Shown piece by piece: positions 13,363-25,221 of a stretch of DNA of 64,000 nucleotides. The stretch covers positions 31,024,727-31,088,726 of the forward strand of contig CANTUZ010000001.1 of NCBI GenBank assembly GCA_947846985.1. Reading direction: 5' to 3'. A program made the translations under genes and the position numbers. Source of the DNA: Fratercula arctica (Eukaryota; Chordata; Aves; Charadriiformes; Alcidae). The notes beneath the pieces are model-generated. The model had not been told where the DNA came from, ran no database searches, and saw only the letters and a list, made by a program, of their open reading frames with translations. Within the stretch, counting starts at the first letter, position 1; every line of letters starts with the position of its first letter.

Positions 13363-14871
13363 GTCTGATCTTAAGGGAAATACAGCCCTAAATAACATGG
13401 ACTTGAGCTAGGCTATGCCTCTAGGCTTCAGGGTCAGAGTCTGTTTCCTGACCATTTACTTTTCAGTAGAAGCATAGTCAAATATACCCACGACCTTTGT
13501 GTGAATGAGAATCAGAATCAGCTGTAAGCGATACTGCCTGCCTCTTATTACTAAAGTAAGTAGGTAACTCCAAAAATGACAAAAGTAGTTCTGTTGACTC
13601 AAAACATGACATTTTGATAGAGTAAAATTCTTGAACATAGTCTTATTTTAATATTAGTTTGCAAGGACAATGCTTTAAAGCTCCTTAGAAAATACCAAAT
13701 TTCTTCCTTCCAGTACAATTCAAGTCCAAGTTTGCACCGAACAATTAGAACTTACATGAATTCTCACATTCTCATCTAAAGCTATTTTAGAAGCTTACTG
13801 AAATCACTGATGCCACAGCAGACAATTCTCTACTTGAAATATTGAGGGACCTCCACCCTTCTGGGAATGGCCCGTTCCCAGAATGCTGCGTGTGTATTGC
13901 TATTTCATTTATTGCTCTAGACAAAGTTTAAATTAAGGGAAACGAACAGTATAAAATCTTGCCTCACATTATAACCAAATGTCTGACTTGCTGAAACCTT
14001 TGTCTGACAGGATGAGCAGACTTAGCCAGATCACATATGTGTGTTAATTATAGCAAGAAAGACAACAAAATGACAATAGTTAAAACAAATCCTACCAACA
14101 GGAAATGGTTATCAAGTTGTGATAAAACGTTTATCAGGAAACGTTGTTACGCTATCCAAAACATTTCCTGTCTGTAACATTTTTTGTGGGAAAAAGAATG
14201 TCTGTGGTGCTAGAAATAGCATCTTTGCAAAGAAATAAATAACAGTACTTATAGAAATTTGTAGTAGTCACAGTTCTAGTTTCTGTCCTGAAGTAACTTA
14301 AAAAGAAAATTGCTTTCAGAAGTTACATGGGCATCCACTAAAGTTTGAACTTCAAACATGAAAAAAATAATTTAAAGAAAATTTTTCTTATCTAGTATCT
14401 AAGCAATGTAATCATGCAGGTAGTGAAGCCCTGCTCCTTCTCTCACAGACTGACAGTGAAACATTATTTCTGTCAGCATATCTTGAAAAGATCAAAAAGG
14501 ATCAATTAGACTGAAACCCAGTACTATTGAAGATGTCAAAAGAGCTACACTCAAGGGGAAGAGGAGCCAGGGATTTTCTACTGAAATGTTAACTCAAAAC
14601 AGAAATTATAAAGAATTATATTTCCATAATCATGACTTTTCAAAGCTAGGAAAAACCTTTTTTGTTGTAAACATAATGGGTAGTATCACAAAATCGCAAC
14701 GAAACTGACATTTTGATATAAACAAAGATTTGCCAGGACCAACCTATAAGACATTACTGCATATGGAAGCAAAATATATGATTCTTTCTAGACTTGTTGC
14801 TCCATCAGCTGTGTGAAGACTAACTTGTAGTCTGTTATTCCATTCTTAAAACATTCCATCCAAAAAAATTA
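13363..14871. other. Intergenic, no gene recognised; paired palindrome at 13859
   Basis: AT-rich sequence without a long open frame. The one structured element I see is the inverted repeat at 13859-13883, listed separately. Nothing else is recognised. Confidence 0.6.
13859..13883. promoter_or_regulatory. Two adjacent STAT-like (GAS) palindromes
   Basis: TTCTGGGAA at 13859-13867 and TTCCCAGAA at 13875-13883 are perfect reverse complements separated by 7 bases. Each fits the GAS pattern TTC-N3-GAA bound by STAT dimers (known consensus). The pair could be a tandem STAT site or simply a short hairpin (9-bp stem, 7-base loop). It lies about 7.5 kb upstream of the CpG island. No functional evidence is available from sequence alone. 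Confidence 0.3.
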
Positions 14872-15106
14872 TTTAGATTAGATATTAGGAAGAAATTCTT
14901 TACTGTCAGGGTGGTGAGGCACTGGAACAGGGTGCCCAGAAAAGCTGGGGATGCCCCATCCCTGGAAGTGTTCAAGGCCAGGCTGGATGGGGCTTTGAGC
15001 AGCCTGGTCTAGTGGGAGGTGTCCCTGGTCCATCGCAGGGGGTTGAAACAAGATGATCTTTAAGGTCCCTTCCAACTCTAACGATTCAGTGATTCTATGA
15101 TTCCAT
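14872..15106 (+). mobile_element. CR1 LINE 3' end, + strand
   Basis: About 235 bases of the CR1 3' terminus: 'attaggaagaaattctttactg', 'aggcactggaacaggg', 'aagtgttcaaggccaggctgg', 'ggtctagtgggaggtgtccc', then the ATTCTATGATTCC tail. Severely 5'-truncated; close to the 20614 copy. Confidence 0.93.
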
Positions 15107-15339
15107 AAAAAAAGAATAGTTAACTTCAATGGATTTTTCAAGGAATTCAGACACTAAAACTGCTTCAGTGCTTTGAGTGATTAGGTTATGGTGAAATAAT
15201 CTTTTTATTAATAAACATTTACACAAAAGACATTTTGCTTTGATTAAAAACTGCTATTTGTTCCTATTTTAACTACAAGTTGTATAATTTTTATTGTAAA
15301 TATTTTGTAATGTCCCATACAGTAAATGGAACTAATGAC

Positions 15340-15640
15340 AGAATCCTAAAAGCAGAAAAGATCTCAACAGGTCATCTGATCGACTTACACAACCTGAATT
15401 AGGATCAACAAAAGTTACGTTATTTCTGATACACAATCTCTAATGATGGGAACTGCAATCTCAGCAGGCAATCTATTCCAAATTTCCTAATTATTACTGT
15501 GAGAGCAGTTTTCCTTGTTGCCAAAGCTGAAATCTCCTCTACTTCAATTTTTTTCCTGATCATGCAGGGAAAAAAATATCCCCTTCCTCTTTGCAATAGC
15601 ATTTAAAAGACCATTTTAAGAAGTCCTATTCCTTTAGTCC
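15340..15640 (-). mobile_element. Ancient CR1/L3-like LINE relic, - strand
   Basis: Diverged sequence that still follows the order of the old CR1/L3-type 3' region read in reverse: 'gaatcctaaaag...gatctcaacaggtcatctgatc', then 'caatctattccaaat', 'tttccttgttgccaaagctgaaatctcc' and 'ccccttcctctttgcaatagca'. No frame is intact. Identification rests on remembered consensus phrases and should be checked with a repeat library. Confidence 0.5.
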
Positions 15641-18600
15641 TTCCCCAGCTCTACTTTAATTGTTTACTAAGTTTAACTTTCCTTCAACTACTTAGTTGCT
15701 TTACAAGTTTCTTGAAACACAACTTTCCGCAACTGTTCCACAACTTTCTGCAGCTCCCATAACTGGGAACAACATTCCTTTGAAACTTTCTCAGTACCAA
15801 GAAAAGGGCGATATTTCTTTTCTATCTTAAGATACTCTTTTTAAACATCCTAGTATGATGTTTACCTGTTTTGCAATAACATGATGCTACTGTACTTAAA
15901 TTAGCTAAAATTAGATTGCCTTCCAGTGCGCTGCCTGTCTTTCCCAGCTTTATATCAACCAAAAAAGTAATGACTATCATCCAGGTCATTATTGAAAATA
16001 TTGGAAATAACTGAACCCATGACAGATGTAACAGGGGTTTATTAAATACATTCGTTTGGAACCATTGCTAACTACTATGAAAAAAGTTGTCACCACATAT
16101 GGCAATGTATTTTGCCCTTCTATTAATTGAGTAAGATTCAGAGCTATGAGTGTCTGTAATGAAAGACATTCTGATGCGAACTGTCCTACATATTATCAGA
16201 AGCTACAAAGTTATCTCCTCTCCTCTGTATTTGACTGTTGTAGCTGTCAAATTGTATATATCTGTCAATTAGAAGGTTAGAAGCAAAAATAACTGAAGAA
16301 AGGCTAGCACTACTAATTTTACACCATTAATATTTTTGCTAATTTTATTTTAGTTTGTGGTAGTAGGCTATTAATGAAGCATAGATTAATGAGGTAAGTA
16401 GCAGGGAACATACCAGGACAGCACTAAGATAATGTAATTAGTTTTAAGGATCGCTTGGATCTTGGTTAACTTGAGAAGAAACAAATGTATTAAAAGGCAA
16501 AGCAGTCAAGATAAAGACACTTAACCACACTGAACCATTTATTTACAGCAAAATGACTTGATGTATTGATCCATAGCAAGTATGAGGTACTTCATGCCCA
16601 GGTCTTCCCTTGAAATGAAGCAGGGATGTGGTCAGAATACAAAACCAGACCTCATGAGTTTGAAAATTCACGGATCCACCAACATAATTGAGGCTTCTTA
16701 GCCTTTACCTGCTAAGATGCTTTTTATTGTCAGGAATGTAACCAAACCCAAAGCATATTAAGATGTTTAATGGCTTTTTTGGACCTTTGTCCAACAGAAG
16801 ATGACAACTCTTCTTAAGAATCTGCTTCTTGGGAACTTCTCCCTTCTTTAACTTGCTCTGTCTGCTTCAGTTCTAACAACTTTATATAAACCCAGCCCTA
16901 AATCTCTTAAACTTCCTCCGATCTCGCATCTGTTGACAGAATTTATCAGCCTACGGTTGCCTTCCACTTACATCATTTTGCTTCCACAAAGGTTAAAATG
17001 CTCCTCTTGCGCTGCCTAATAACTCTGCAGACAACAGCAGTTTCCCCTGATGTTCATAACTGAAATGTCATCCCCCAAAACCACAACACGGGTGATGGGA
17101 ATCCTGCTACTGAGGTCAGAAGATGGTTTTATTTTGACCTGAAAGGACTCCCCTAGTTTTCTCACTTCTTTGCTGCTGACAGACTGCCTAAGAAGGAACC
17201 CAACTGTCTAGTTTGAGGTAAAACAGAACCAATTTTCGGTGATTTTACTTTTCAGTTAAGCCTCTTCTAAGTCCCCGAAATTAACGGCGTATTTTTCAGA
17301 CAGCGTCCACCTCTAGCATATGTTTCTAGTGAATCCCAAGGAATGGTATGAAGAAAGGCTCCTGCTTATGCTTATTGCTATAGCGGTAGTTGGGCTCAAG
17401 TACAGAAATTGTAACTACTGAATGAGAACTCCAAAAGGCCATGTTTTTGTAGCAAGCCCCAAAGTGATATGTCAGTTCAAAGCTTTCTTGTCATCTAGGA
17501 AGTCCAGAAACTCTTACAAATGGTTCAAATACTTCAGGGAGATTGGTTAATTAAGGTGAGTTCAGCTCATCCAGGGCTCTGGATGCTATGATGAGAGGAC
17601 AGTTTGCATGTGAGAAGACATGATGCTTCAAAAAATACAGAGCTACCATTTAGATGTTGCAGATAATAATTTTATTAAATGTTTTTTTTTAAAAAAATTA
17701 CTACCTCCAAATATCTCCACTTTACTAACTGGGTCTCTAAAAAACCCTGCTGTGCTCTGTTTCCTCTCTTTGGCTTCCTCTGGTCCTTAGTCGTAATCCC
17801 TCCACCCTTCTCCTTATGGTATCATGATTATACCAAGGTGTAGCAGACTGAGTAGTATAAAGCAAGTGTTTGGATGCAAAATCTATCCCTGTGTGAACTA
17901 CAAGGTCTAAGCCCTCTTTGTAGTCCTGGAGAACATGGCTGTGCTCTATGCTGCTTTTAATTCTGTAGTCACAGAAGAGTATGATCTCCAAAAGTGCCTT
18001 ATGGGAGGCTCCAGACCACTGCACTCATTTACTACAGCTCAGGGGGGACCTACAGATCTGCCCAGTGGCTCCTGGAGGGCTTGCAGAATGCACATTCTGT
18101 GAAGGCAAGCGACCCTGCTTGGAGAACTTGCATCCTGAAACACAACTGGTGTGCTGAACTGGTGCTTAAATATTGAAAAAAATAAACAACTTCATGCTGA
18201 AGACATAGTACCGAGGAGAAGCAACTGAAATCCTGCCTGGAGTACTTTGGTGCTTGAACCGGTAGGTCAGTTCACTGATTTACAACTGTTTATGATTCCC
18301 GCTACATCCTCATTTAATGTCTAATTGTATTTTTACAGCGTAGAAAATAATCCTGCCCAATTAAAGTAAAATAAATATCAGTTAATCAGAAAAGAAAATT
18401 AGGTCAACTTCAATCAAATACCATTCTGAAAACCAAGGGGAAATGCAGAAATTCAAATGAAAAGTAAATTAAGAAAGAGATTCAAAGCTTAAACTGCGGA
18501 GGCCAACAATACATTGCTACTGGAAAAAGAAGGAAAACCTAATCCTGGAACCTACTCACAAGAGGGTTTGTAAGATGAGAGAGGTATGTATTCCCTTCCA

Positions 18601-18769
18601 TTCAGTGCTGTTGAGTTTTAAATCTAGCATTACACTTAGGAAAGAATTAAAACAAACTGGAGACAGCTCAAGTGAAACATGTAGAACAACTGGCCATGTA
18701 AGGAAAGGCAGAAATAACTGGATCAGGTTTTTACTTGAAGGCATGAAAAACAGAGACCATTTCTGATTT

Positions 18770-19310
18770 GAATTCCTGTGGCTTTAATTTCTCTCCATTG
18801 CTTCTTGTTATGACTTTTCCCCATTACATTAAAATGCCACTCAGTACCTAATATTTTCTCATTGTAAGGAACCTATAAATCGTAATCACCTTTAATCTGT
18901 TTTTAATAAATAAATAATCACTTTAAGTATCTCTTATTTTCAAACCAGTGACCATCTTCATGCAGCCTGTCCCGTTTTTTGACTTCTCTATCAAAATGTA
19001 TAATACCATTATATGCACTGTCCCAGTAGTTGGTTTAAAATACTAATTACTGGAGGCAAAGTACCTTTTAACTACTGTTTCCTCTCTTGATACATTCAGG
19101 AATGACATTAGCCTTTTTCACTTATATATCTTCTGGCATTACACTTTCAGTTATTGTTCACTGACCTCAATCCTTTAGATAAATGTTCCAGAACGCAGTT
19201 TCTCTCCTTGTAGATCAACATCCATTGCTTCTAGATTTAAGGACTTCACTGTATTAAACTGCACTTTGTTTCAGTGGGTCAAATACACCATCTGTTGCAC
19301 TGATTCTAAG
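18770..19310 (-). mobile_element. Ancient CR1/L3-like LINE relic, - strand
   Basis: Phrases typical of the reversed L3/CR1 3' region appear in the expected order: 'cattgcttcttgttatg' near 18797, 'gtaaggaacctataaatcgtaatcacc' near 18866, 'aatgacattagcctttttcac' near 19101 and 'attaaactgcactttgtttcagtggg' near 19253. The copy is much more diverged than the younger CR1 copies in this window and has lost any frame, so it is an old insertion. Confidence 0.55.
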
Positions 19311-20613
19311 TGCAACCTCCAGCCTAACACAGTACACAGCACTTCTTTGAGTTAAATAGAGCATGACTTTTAAAAAAATATCCAATACTTTTTAAAAACG
19401 TGCACTGAAGAATCAATAAACAGCTCACAGACCAAGATGAAACTTGTTTTAGGGGACAATTACTCTTTGCTTTACTGTCAGTCTGAAAATGAATAGCTTC
19501 AACTTCCACTGGGTCTTGTTACCACTGTCTGCTTGACCGAAATTATCAGGTATATTATTATATTTACACATGCATCTGAGATCCAGCAAGTTTTTCCCCC
19601 CTGAACTGCGTTCAAGAAAACAGAAAACTGAGAAGGGAACATGGCAATAGACAGTAAGTCTCTTTGTGTTATAGAGCGATCATTTTATTCTACATAAAGA
19701 GAAAACAAAATTATCAGGCATCACATATAATCCTTATTGAACCCAGTGTCCAAAAAATTCATTGTCTTCCATCCCACTCTCTACATAAATCATTATGGAT
19801 ATCTCTTTCAAATGAAGAAATCACTCCTAGCAAAAAATACTCTCAACTGGAAGAACCAAAGTGACTGAGCAAACAAAACAGAAAACATATACCCTTTGCA
19901 GATTACAATGCATTCAAGATGCATGCATAGGAAGTTGAATGCATTCTGAAGTGTAAAAAATCGTTGAGAAACTAAAAGGAGATAGTGACTCCACAGAACA
20001 CTACAGTCAGTGTCAGAGAATATGCAGGTATTAGGGGAGCACTTTAGGAAAGAGCATCGGTAGTCGGTACAGCAATACAAGTACTTCATGCATTATATAT
20101 GTGAAGAAGAGGATGCAAGGCACGTGTAAGGTATCATATGGGACTGTCATACAACGCAGCAAGTATGGAGAACATTGTCTCTACTCCTTTGGTAACATTG
20201 AGCACAAGTTCTTGCTAATTTCGGTACTTATACCTCATTTTTGGACATCCAGTCTTGTCTCCAAGTACATCAATCTTTAAAATATCAAAACATCCTTATG
20301 AAGCTGTCATTCCCACAGGAAAAACTGAGACCTCCCCTAGGTGATAAAGGAATTTAATTTTCAACAGAAAGTCAGTTCCTTAGCCCCAGAGCAAACTTTC
20401 TCGTTTTGAATAAGGTTTCCACAGCAATAACCTGACAATGTCTTTGGACACCACAGCAAAGGTCTCTGAACATGTACCACAGCAAGACAGCAGGGTGTTA
20501 TCACACTCAAGGTAAGAGACATAACCAAGCAAAACAGCCAGGTTGTTGCTTTTAGGAAAAGTTTTCAAGTCCATCCTCTTCGGGAACGCTTAATTTTAGA
20601 CATAAATTTCAGG

Positions 20614-20858
20614 AGGAATGAGGGTAGATTTACACTAGACATTAGGAAGAAATTCTCTACTGTGAGGGTAGTGAGGCACTGGAACAGGTTGCCCAGGGAA
20701 GCTGTGGATGCCCCATCCCTGGAAGTGTTCAAGGCCAGGCTGGATGGGGCTTTGAGCAGCCTGGTCTAGTGGGAGATGTCCCTGCCCATGGCAGGGGGGT
20801 TGGAACTAGATGATCTTTAAGGTCCCTTCCAATTCTAACCATTCTATGAGTCTATGAA
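20614..20858 (+). mobile_element. CR1 LINE 3' end, + strand
   Basis: About 245 bases of CR1 3' terminus with the 'attaggaagaaattctctactg', 'gccaggctggatggggc', 'ccatggcaggggggttggaac' blocks and an ATTCTATGAGTCTATGA tail. It ends about 170 bases upstream of the CpG island. Confidence 0.93.
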
Positions 20859-21329
20859 ATGGAAAAATACTTGTATCCTCTCACTTCCCTTGGGGAAAAA
20901 ATAAATGGCTGCATGTTGGAACAGCATAGCAAGATTTGATGTTCCCTTAACAGTCGTCTTTGACCATGTGCCTCTCACTATGTGTTGTCCTCACATCTAT
21001 TTAGGCCCCAGCAACACCTTGAGGCCTGGTGGAAAGCATCGTCATCTCCCTCAATGCCGTGCTCGCTTTGAGCATTGGAGTCTTCCCAAAGCAGCCGTCC
21101 CACCCAGAGACGGGCCTTGGCAGGGAAGATACAGAAGGGGTTCTCTTGGCCTCCCTCCGCCTCAGAAGGGGCTCTCTAGGCCTCTTCGCCTCATGCCGGC
21201 GGGAGAGGATCATTCTCTGCCAGACACCAAGCCGCTCCGCAGCCAGGGCCCACCCCCGCTGGGCTGCCTTCTCACTAGCCGTACCTCGGCTGCACTGGTA
21301 GGACCGAGGCCGCCGCTCTCCCCGCTCCC

Positions 21330-21490
21330 GCTGCAGTAGGTGGATCCCTGGGAGGCGCTAACCCGCTTCCCTCCTCCCCCTCTCCTCCCTCCCTCCCTCC
21401 CTGCGCCGATGAGGAGGCGCCCGAGCGCGGCGGCATCTTCCCTTGCCTCACTGGAGGGAGGAGGAGCCGCCGCCGCCGCTTGCGGGGAAG
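21330..21490 (+). other. RCBTB2: RCBTB2 exon 1, non-coding (predicted)
   Basis: The 3' boundary is supported by the donor GGGGAAG|GTAAGCC at 21490/21491, the best + strand donor I see in the CpG island. The 5' end is a guess because no transcription start can be read from sequence. The exon would hold a pyrimidine-rich tract (about 21363-21401) and a GCC triplet run near the donor. It contains one upstream ATG at 21409, discussed in the findings. In mammals the first RCBTB2 exon is untranslated, which fits. Confidence 0.5.
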
Positions 21491-21660
21491 GTAAGCCACG
21501 GAGGAAGGGGATCGCCGCCTCCTGCCCCCTCAACCGCCCCCCGCCGCCTTTCGGCGGGCCGAGCCCTGCTGAGGCGAGCGGCACCGCTGCCCTGGGCCGA
21601 GCGGCGGCTCGGACCGTTACGCCGGGCTCTGGCGGCGGTTCCCGCCCCGCCCCGCCGAGA

Positions 21661-21682
21661 GGGACGGGACGGGACGGGCGGG
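21661..21682 (+). promoter_or_regulatory. G-quadruplex motif in the CpG island
   Basis: The pattern (GGGAC)3 followed by GGGCGGG gives five runs of three G with loops of one or two bases on the + strand, which is the non-template strand if RCBTB2 is transcribed through here. Short loops favour a stable parallel G-quadruplex (general knowledge). It sits about 170 bases inside intron 1. Confidence 0.6.
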
Positions 21683-22225
21683 CGCTTCCCGCCCAGCGGC
21701 CGCCGCCGTTGGTTGTGGCCGTGAGGCGGGGCGGGCCGTCGGCGGGGCGGCTCGGGCGGAGCTGGGCCCGCGGCCTGCCGGAGCCTGGGCTCGGAGCCCG
21801 CCGGTGGTGGGGCCCGGCGTCGGTCCTTTGCCATTGCCGCCGTTTGGCCGCACCACCCGTGGGTGTGGGAGGGGAGGGAGGTGCGGGGAAGGGCCCTGTC
21901 GCCTCTTCTGGGCCCGTGTGGTGCTGTGTTCCCCTGGGTTACCTTTCCCGGGCACCTGGTTTATAAATGGCTGATAACGGGGGTGTTTTGCGACTTCTGT
22001 CAGGAGTTAAATTCGTGTAGTGTTGGAGAGCTGTGTCCCCGAGCGTGCAGAGGTGTGAGGCTCGCAGTACGATAGACCAGCTTGGCTTGGTGGCCAGTTA
22101 CGGCTTTAAGGCAGAGAAAGAATATTTGGGAAATGAAGGATGGTTACTGTGTGGGAGGTCTGCATTGTATCTCCTTGTGGACGTGGAATTTCTAATACTG
22201 GTGGATAAAAAGAGAGGGCACAACT

Positions 22226-22405
22226 AAGGAGGAACAGGCTGCCCCGGCAAGTGGTGGAATTGCCATCCCTGGAGGTACTTAAAAGACGGGTAGATGTGGT
22301 GCTGAGGGACGTGATTTAGTGATAGTTTTTGGCAGCGTTAGGTTGATGATTGGACTCGATGATCTAAAAGGTCCTGCCCAACCTAGACAATTCTATGATT
22401 CTGTA
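22226..22405 (+). mobile_element. CR1 LINE 3' end (different subfamily), + strand
   Basis: About 180 bases: 'ggaggaacaggctgcccc', 'ccatccctggaggtact', 'gatgattggactcgatgatc', 'aaaggtcctgcccaacctag', then the ATTCTATGATTCTGT tail. The wording differs from the other + strand copies ('ttaggttgatgattggactcg' where they have 'gggggttggaactagatg'), so it belongs to another CR1 subfamily. It lies in RCBTB2 intron 1 in the sense orientation. Confidence 0.85.
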
Positions 22406-25179
22406 ACTAGCAGAGAGATTTTACTCCTGCTTATTAACCGAGTGAGGTCTGTAGACAGTTGTGTTTGTGCACCATCAGAAACCATTTGGGCTGAACGGAA
22501 GTGGAAGGATGTGAAAGCAGACCTGGGGTAAGGGAAGCATGGAGAAATAATCATCTTGGTATGTGGTAGGAGAGCTAGTACTATCTAGATATGGGAAATA
22601 AATGTGACAGAATGACATGGGATGTGAGTGATGTGATGGGCTGTAAAGTAACAGGAAGAGATTGTCTGGATAAAACAAGAGTCAAGTGCATCATTACTTT
22701 GAGAAAAGTGGAAGAGCTTTCGATGGTGTCTGACATAGACCACAAGAGTTTGACTTGGATAAGGATATAACTTACTGAGATGCGCTATCAGGAATTATGT
22801 CGCAGGTGGATTTCTTTTTTAGATGCAGATAACATCATTTGGGAAGGACATACAGGGATACAGTTGTTCTTACATACAGCTTGTGTGTGCTTACCAGATA
22901 AACATTGAATGGCTTTAGACTTGCTCTCGCTAAGTAGTGTGAAAAATTCTGAGAAGAGCTGGTTTGTTAGTGGATCACATTTTTAATTAGGTTAAATAAA
23001 TAGAAATAAAATAGAGGACTAATCAGAGACAGGTTTGATATTCTCAATTTTAGAAGGGCAAACTTTGAAAAATCAAGAGGATTAATGAGTAATGTTAGTT
23101 GTACTGGAGTCCTGAGGGCCCGAGAAGCAAAGAAGGTATGAAGCTGTTTTGTGCCAAAGGTAGAATTGAGTTGGAATTTATATCCAAAAAAGGGAGAAAA
23201 GGTCTATTGAAAATAACTTCTATCCATCTCAAAAAGGATTTTAGGAATAAAGACTAGAAAAAGGATGGATAAGCAAAGAAAAATAGATACAGTGCAGTTC
23301 TAAAGTGAGAATTGACAAAAGTCAGAGTTTTGGCGATTGTTTTTTAAAGCTTCTTTAACCGTGTAAGTAAAAACATGAATAGAAGTAAGACCACTGAGTG
23401 ATAAAGTTGAGGTAAAACAGCCTTGGCATTACGATGCATATGATCTGTTGCAGTTTGGAAGAGGCTGCTGTAGTGGGTAGGTTTAATATTAGATGCTTAA
23501 ACTTATACCACAAAGAATTATATTTTGTCTCTTAATTATTTCTTAAGAGTTGGGAAACCTCTATGGTTATGTCTAGTCCAATACTCTTGCCATTTAGTGT
23601 TGGTCAGTTCCATTATCAGAAGACTGGTAAAGAAATCCCCAAGTGGACAGTTACACAGTCATTTATTCACAGGGGAAGTGGGCTAAGGTTTCTTTCATAT
23701 ACACATTCTATTTACTATTGTATCTCTCTTTTCTATAACATATGGTATCTTTTTATACAGACAGCTATAATTATAAAGGTTTAAACTATCAGAATTCTCA
23801 GCTCCAGGTATATAATGCCTGTGTGTATATATATATATATTTATATTTTTTCAGACATGCGTTTTTATATATATGTTTGATGTATATACCTAGGCAAATT
23901 CTGACTTTGTGTCAGGCAAAGATTGCACCATCCTCCCACCTGCCCAGGTGTTGTGTGCTAGGTTCATGGGAAGTGCTCTGGCAAGTGCCCAATGTTACGG
24001 GGAAGCGTTGCTACAGCCAGATTCATGCTGGAGCTGTGCTAGACATCATCTTGAAAAAACTCTTCTCTTGGTGACCCAACCCAAGACCCTTTTAGCTGTA
24101 GGCCGGAGCCCTTAATCATGGACCAAGGCTCTGATGTGCAGAAAAACTGTGCTAAACTGAAGTAAGCAAGGAATGTAGAAAAGAAAGCCACGTGTGGTTT
24201 GGTAATGCTTATGTTTAGGTTTTTTATTAAGGCTTAAAATGTTTTAGAAGATACATTTTATAAATTAAAGCTTTTAGTCTAAATGAGGCTAGAATGACCT
24301 TCCTTGGACATCTAAGTAAGTGTTTAAAGGTTAGAACTGTAGAAGCTGTGAATATTTCTTCTTTAACTGCTAGAGCAGATGATGAAGTCAAAGACTGAAC
24401 AGCTAGACCTGATACATGGCTCAGTGTTTGGCTGGATCAGGTAACTGCAGAGTGCTAGTAATTTAGGCTAGGTCAGATTTAGTTAGAGGGGTCAAAACAA
24501 AATGTGTGCATTTGTGTGTTGTTTTTCTGTTAATGCAATGTAGTATTTGTGATTACATAATAACAGAAGGGTTCTTCCCAGACATGCTGTTCTTGTGGCA
24601 TGGAACTGATGTCCAGTCAGGCTCCCACGTGCAGGTGCAGTGTCACATAACATCTGAAGCTTGTACATGGTTTATCCTGAACAACTTGATGACCTGTTAG
24701 TGTTTCTTAAATTCTTAAAGCTTTTGCTGTACTAAGATTCTTTAAGTTTATAAAAAAAAATAACTGTTTCTTTCACATATATATTGCGTTATTTTGAATT
24801 ATTTTGCTCTGTTACCTTGTTAATATTTTTAATAAAGTTCTTTTAAAACTAAATCTTTGGAATACTTTTTTTTCCCTAAAGGTGGTTCCTTGAACTCTAA
24901 TGTCAAAAGGTCAAAACGAAGAATAAGTTTCAAATCTACCAAATCAATTATATGGTAAATTAAATTTTATGTAGCATTTTAAATAGACAAGAGCTAACAA
25001 TTGCATCAGTTGTATTTTATTATGCTTGTATGTATGTATGCATTACAGGAACTGAAGCATGTTTAGAGCTTCGCTAACAATTCAGCAAAGAAAAAGAGCT
25101 TTTCAAGTTAATTTTTTAAAAATCTTGGATCAGCCACATTAAAAAATGCAAACAAATGTTTTCCTTTAACATCTCAGGT

Positions 25180-25221
25180 TAGATCTAGGCTAGATTAGAT
25201 TACATTAGATTAGATTTAGAT
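25180..25221. repeat. AGATT-type short tandem repeat
   Basis: Several AGATT/TAGATTAGAT units in a row, imperfect. Low-complexity sequence in intron 1. Confidence 0.7.

Larger units (their letters stand above)
15107..20613. other. Intergenic, no gene recognised; two ancient LINE relics
   Basis: AT-rich DNA without a recognisable gene. It contains the two diverged CR1/L3-like relics listed separately (about 15340-15640 and 18770-19310). A 95-codon open frame on the - strand (17737-18024) shows no known domain and has no splice or conservation support visible here, so I do not call it. Confidence 0.6.
21030..21960. promoter_or_regulatory. RCBTB2: CpG island, probable RCBTB2 promoter
   Basis: A sharply bounded stretch of about 0.9 kb, very rich in G+C and CpG, within an otherwise AT-rich region. 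It includes repeated GC-box-like GGGCGG/GGGGCGG cores (for example near 21726-21740) and no obvious TATA box at a suitable place. It lies upstream of the RCBTB2 coding exons on the same strand and contains a good splice donor at 21490/21491, so it is the natural promoter for that gene. Long open frames here on both strands (up to 208 codons) are explained by few A/T-rich stop codons and do not look like proteins. It could also drive a divergent transcript to the left. Confidence 0.85.

Noticed and set aside
17737..18024. 95-codon - strand frame with a plausible-looking peptide
   Set aside because: No recognised family, no CpG or splice support, isolated in the desert. Left as unproven.
21340..21966. 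208-codon + strand frame, with 124- and 128-codon - strand frames, in the CpG island
   Set aside because: Pro/Arg/Gly/Ala-rich translations on both strands reflect very high G+C and lack of stop codons. No domain is seen and the + frame crosses a good splice donor.
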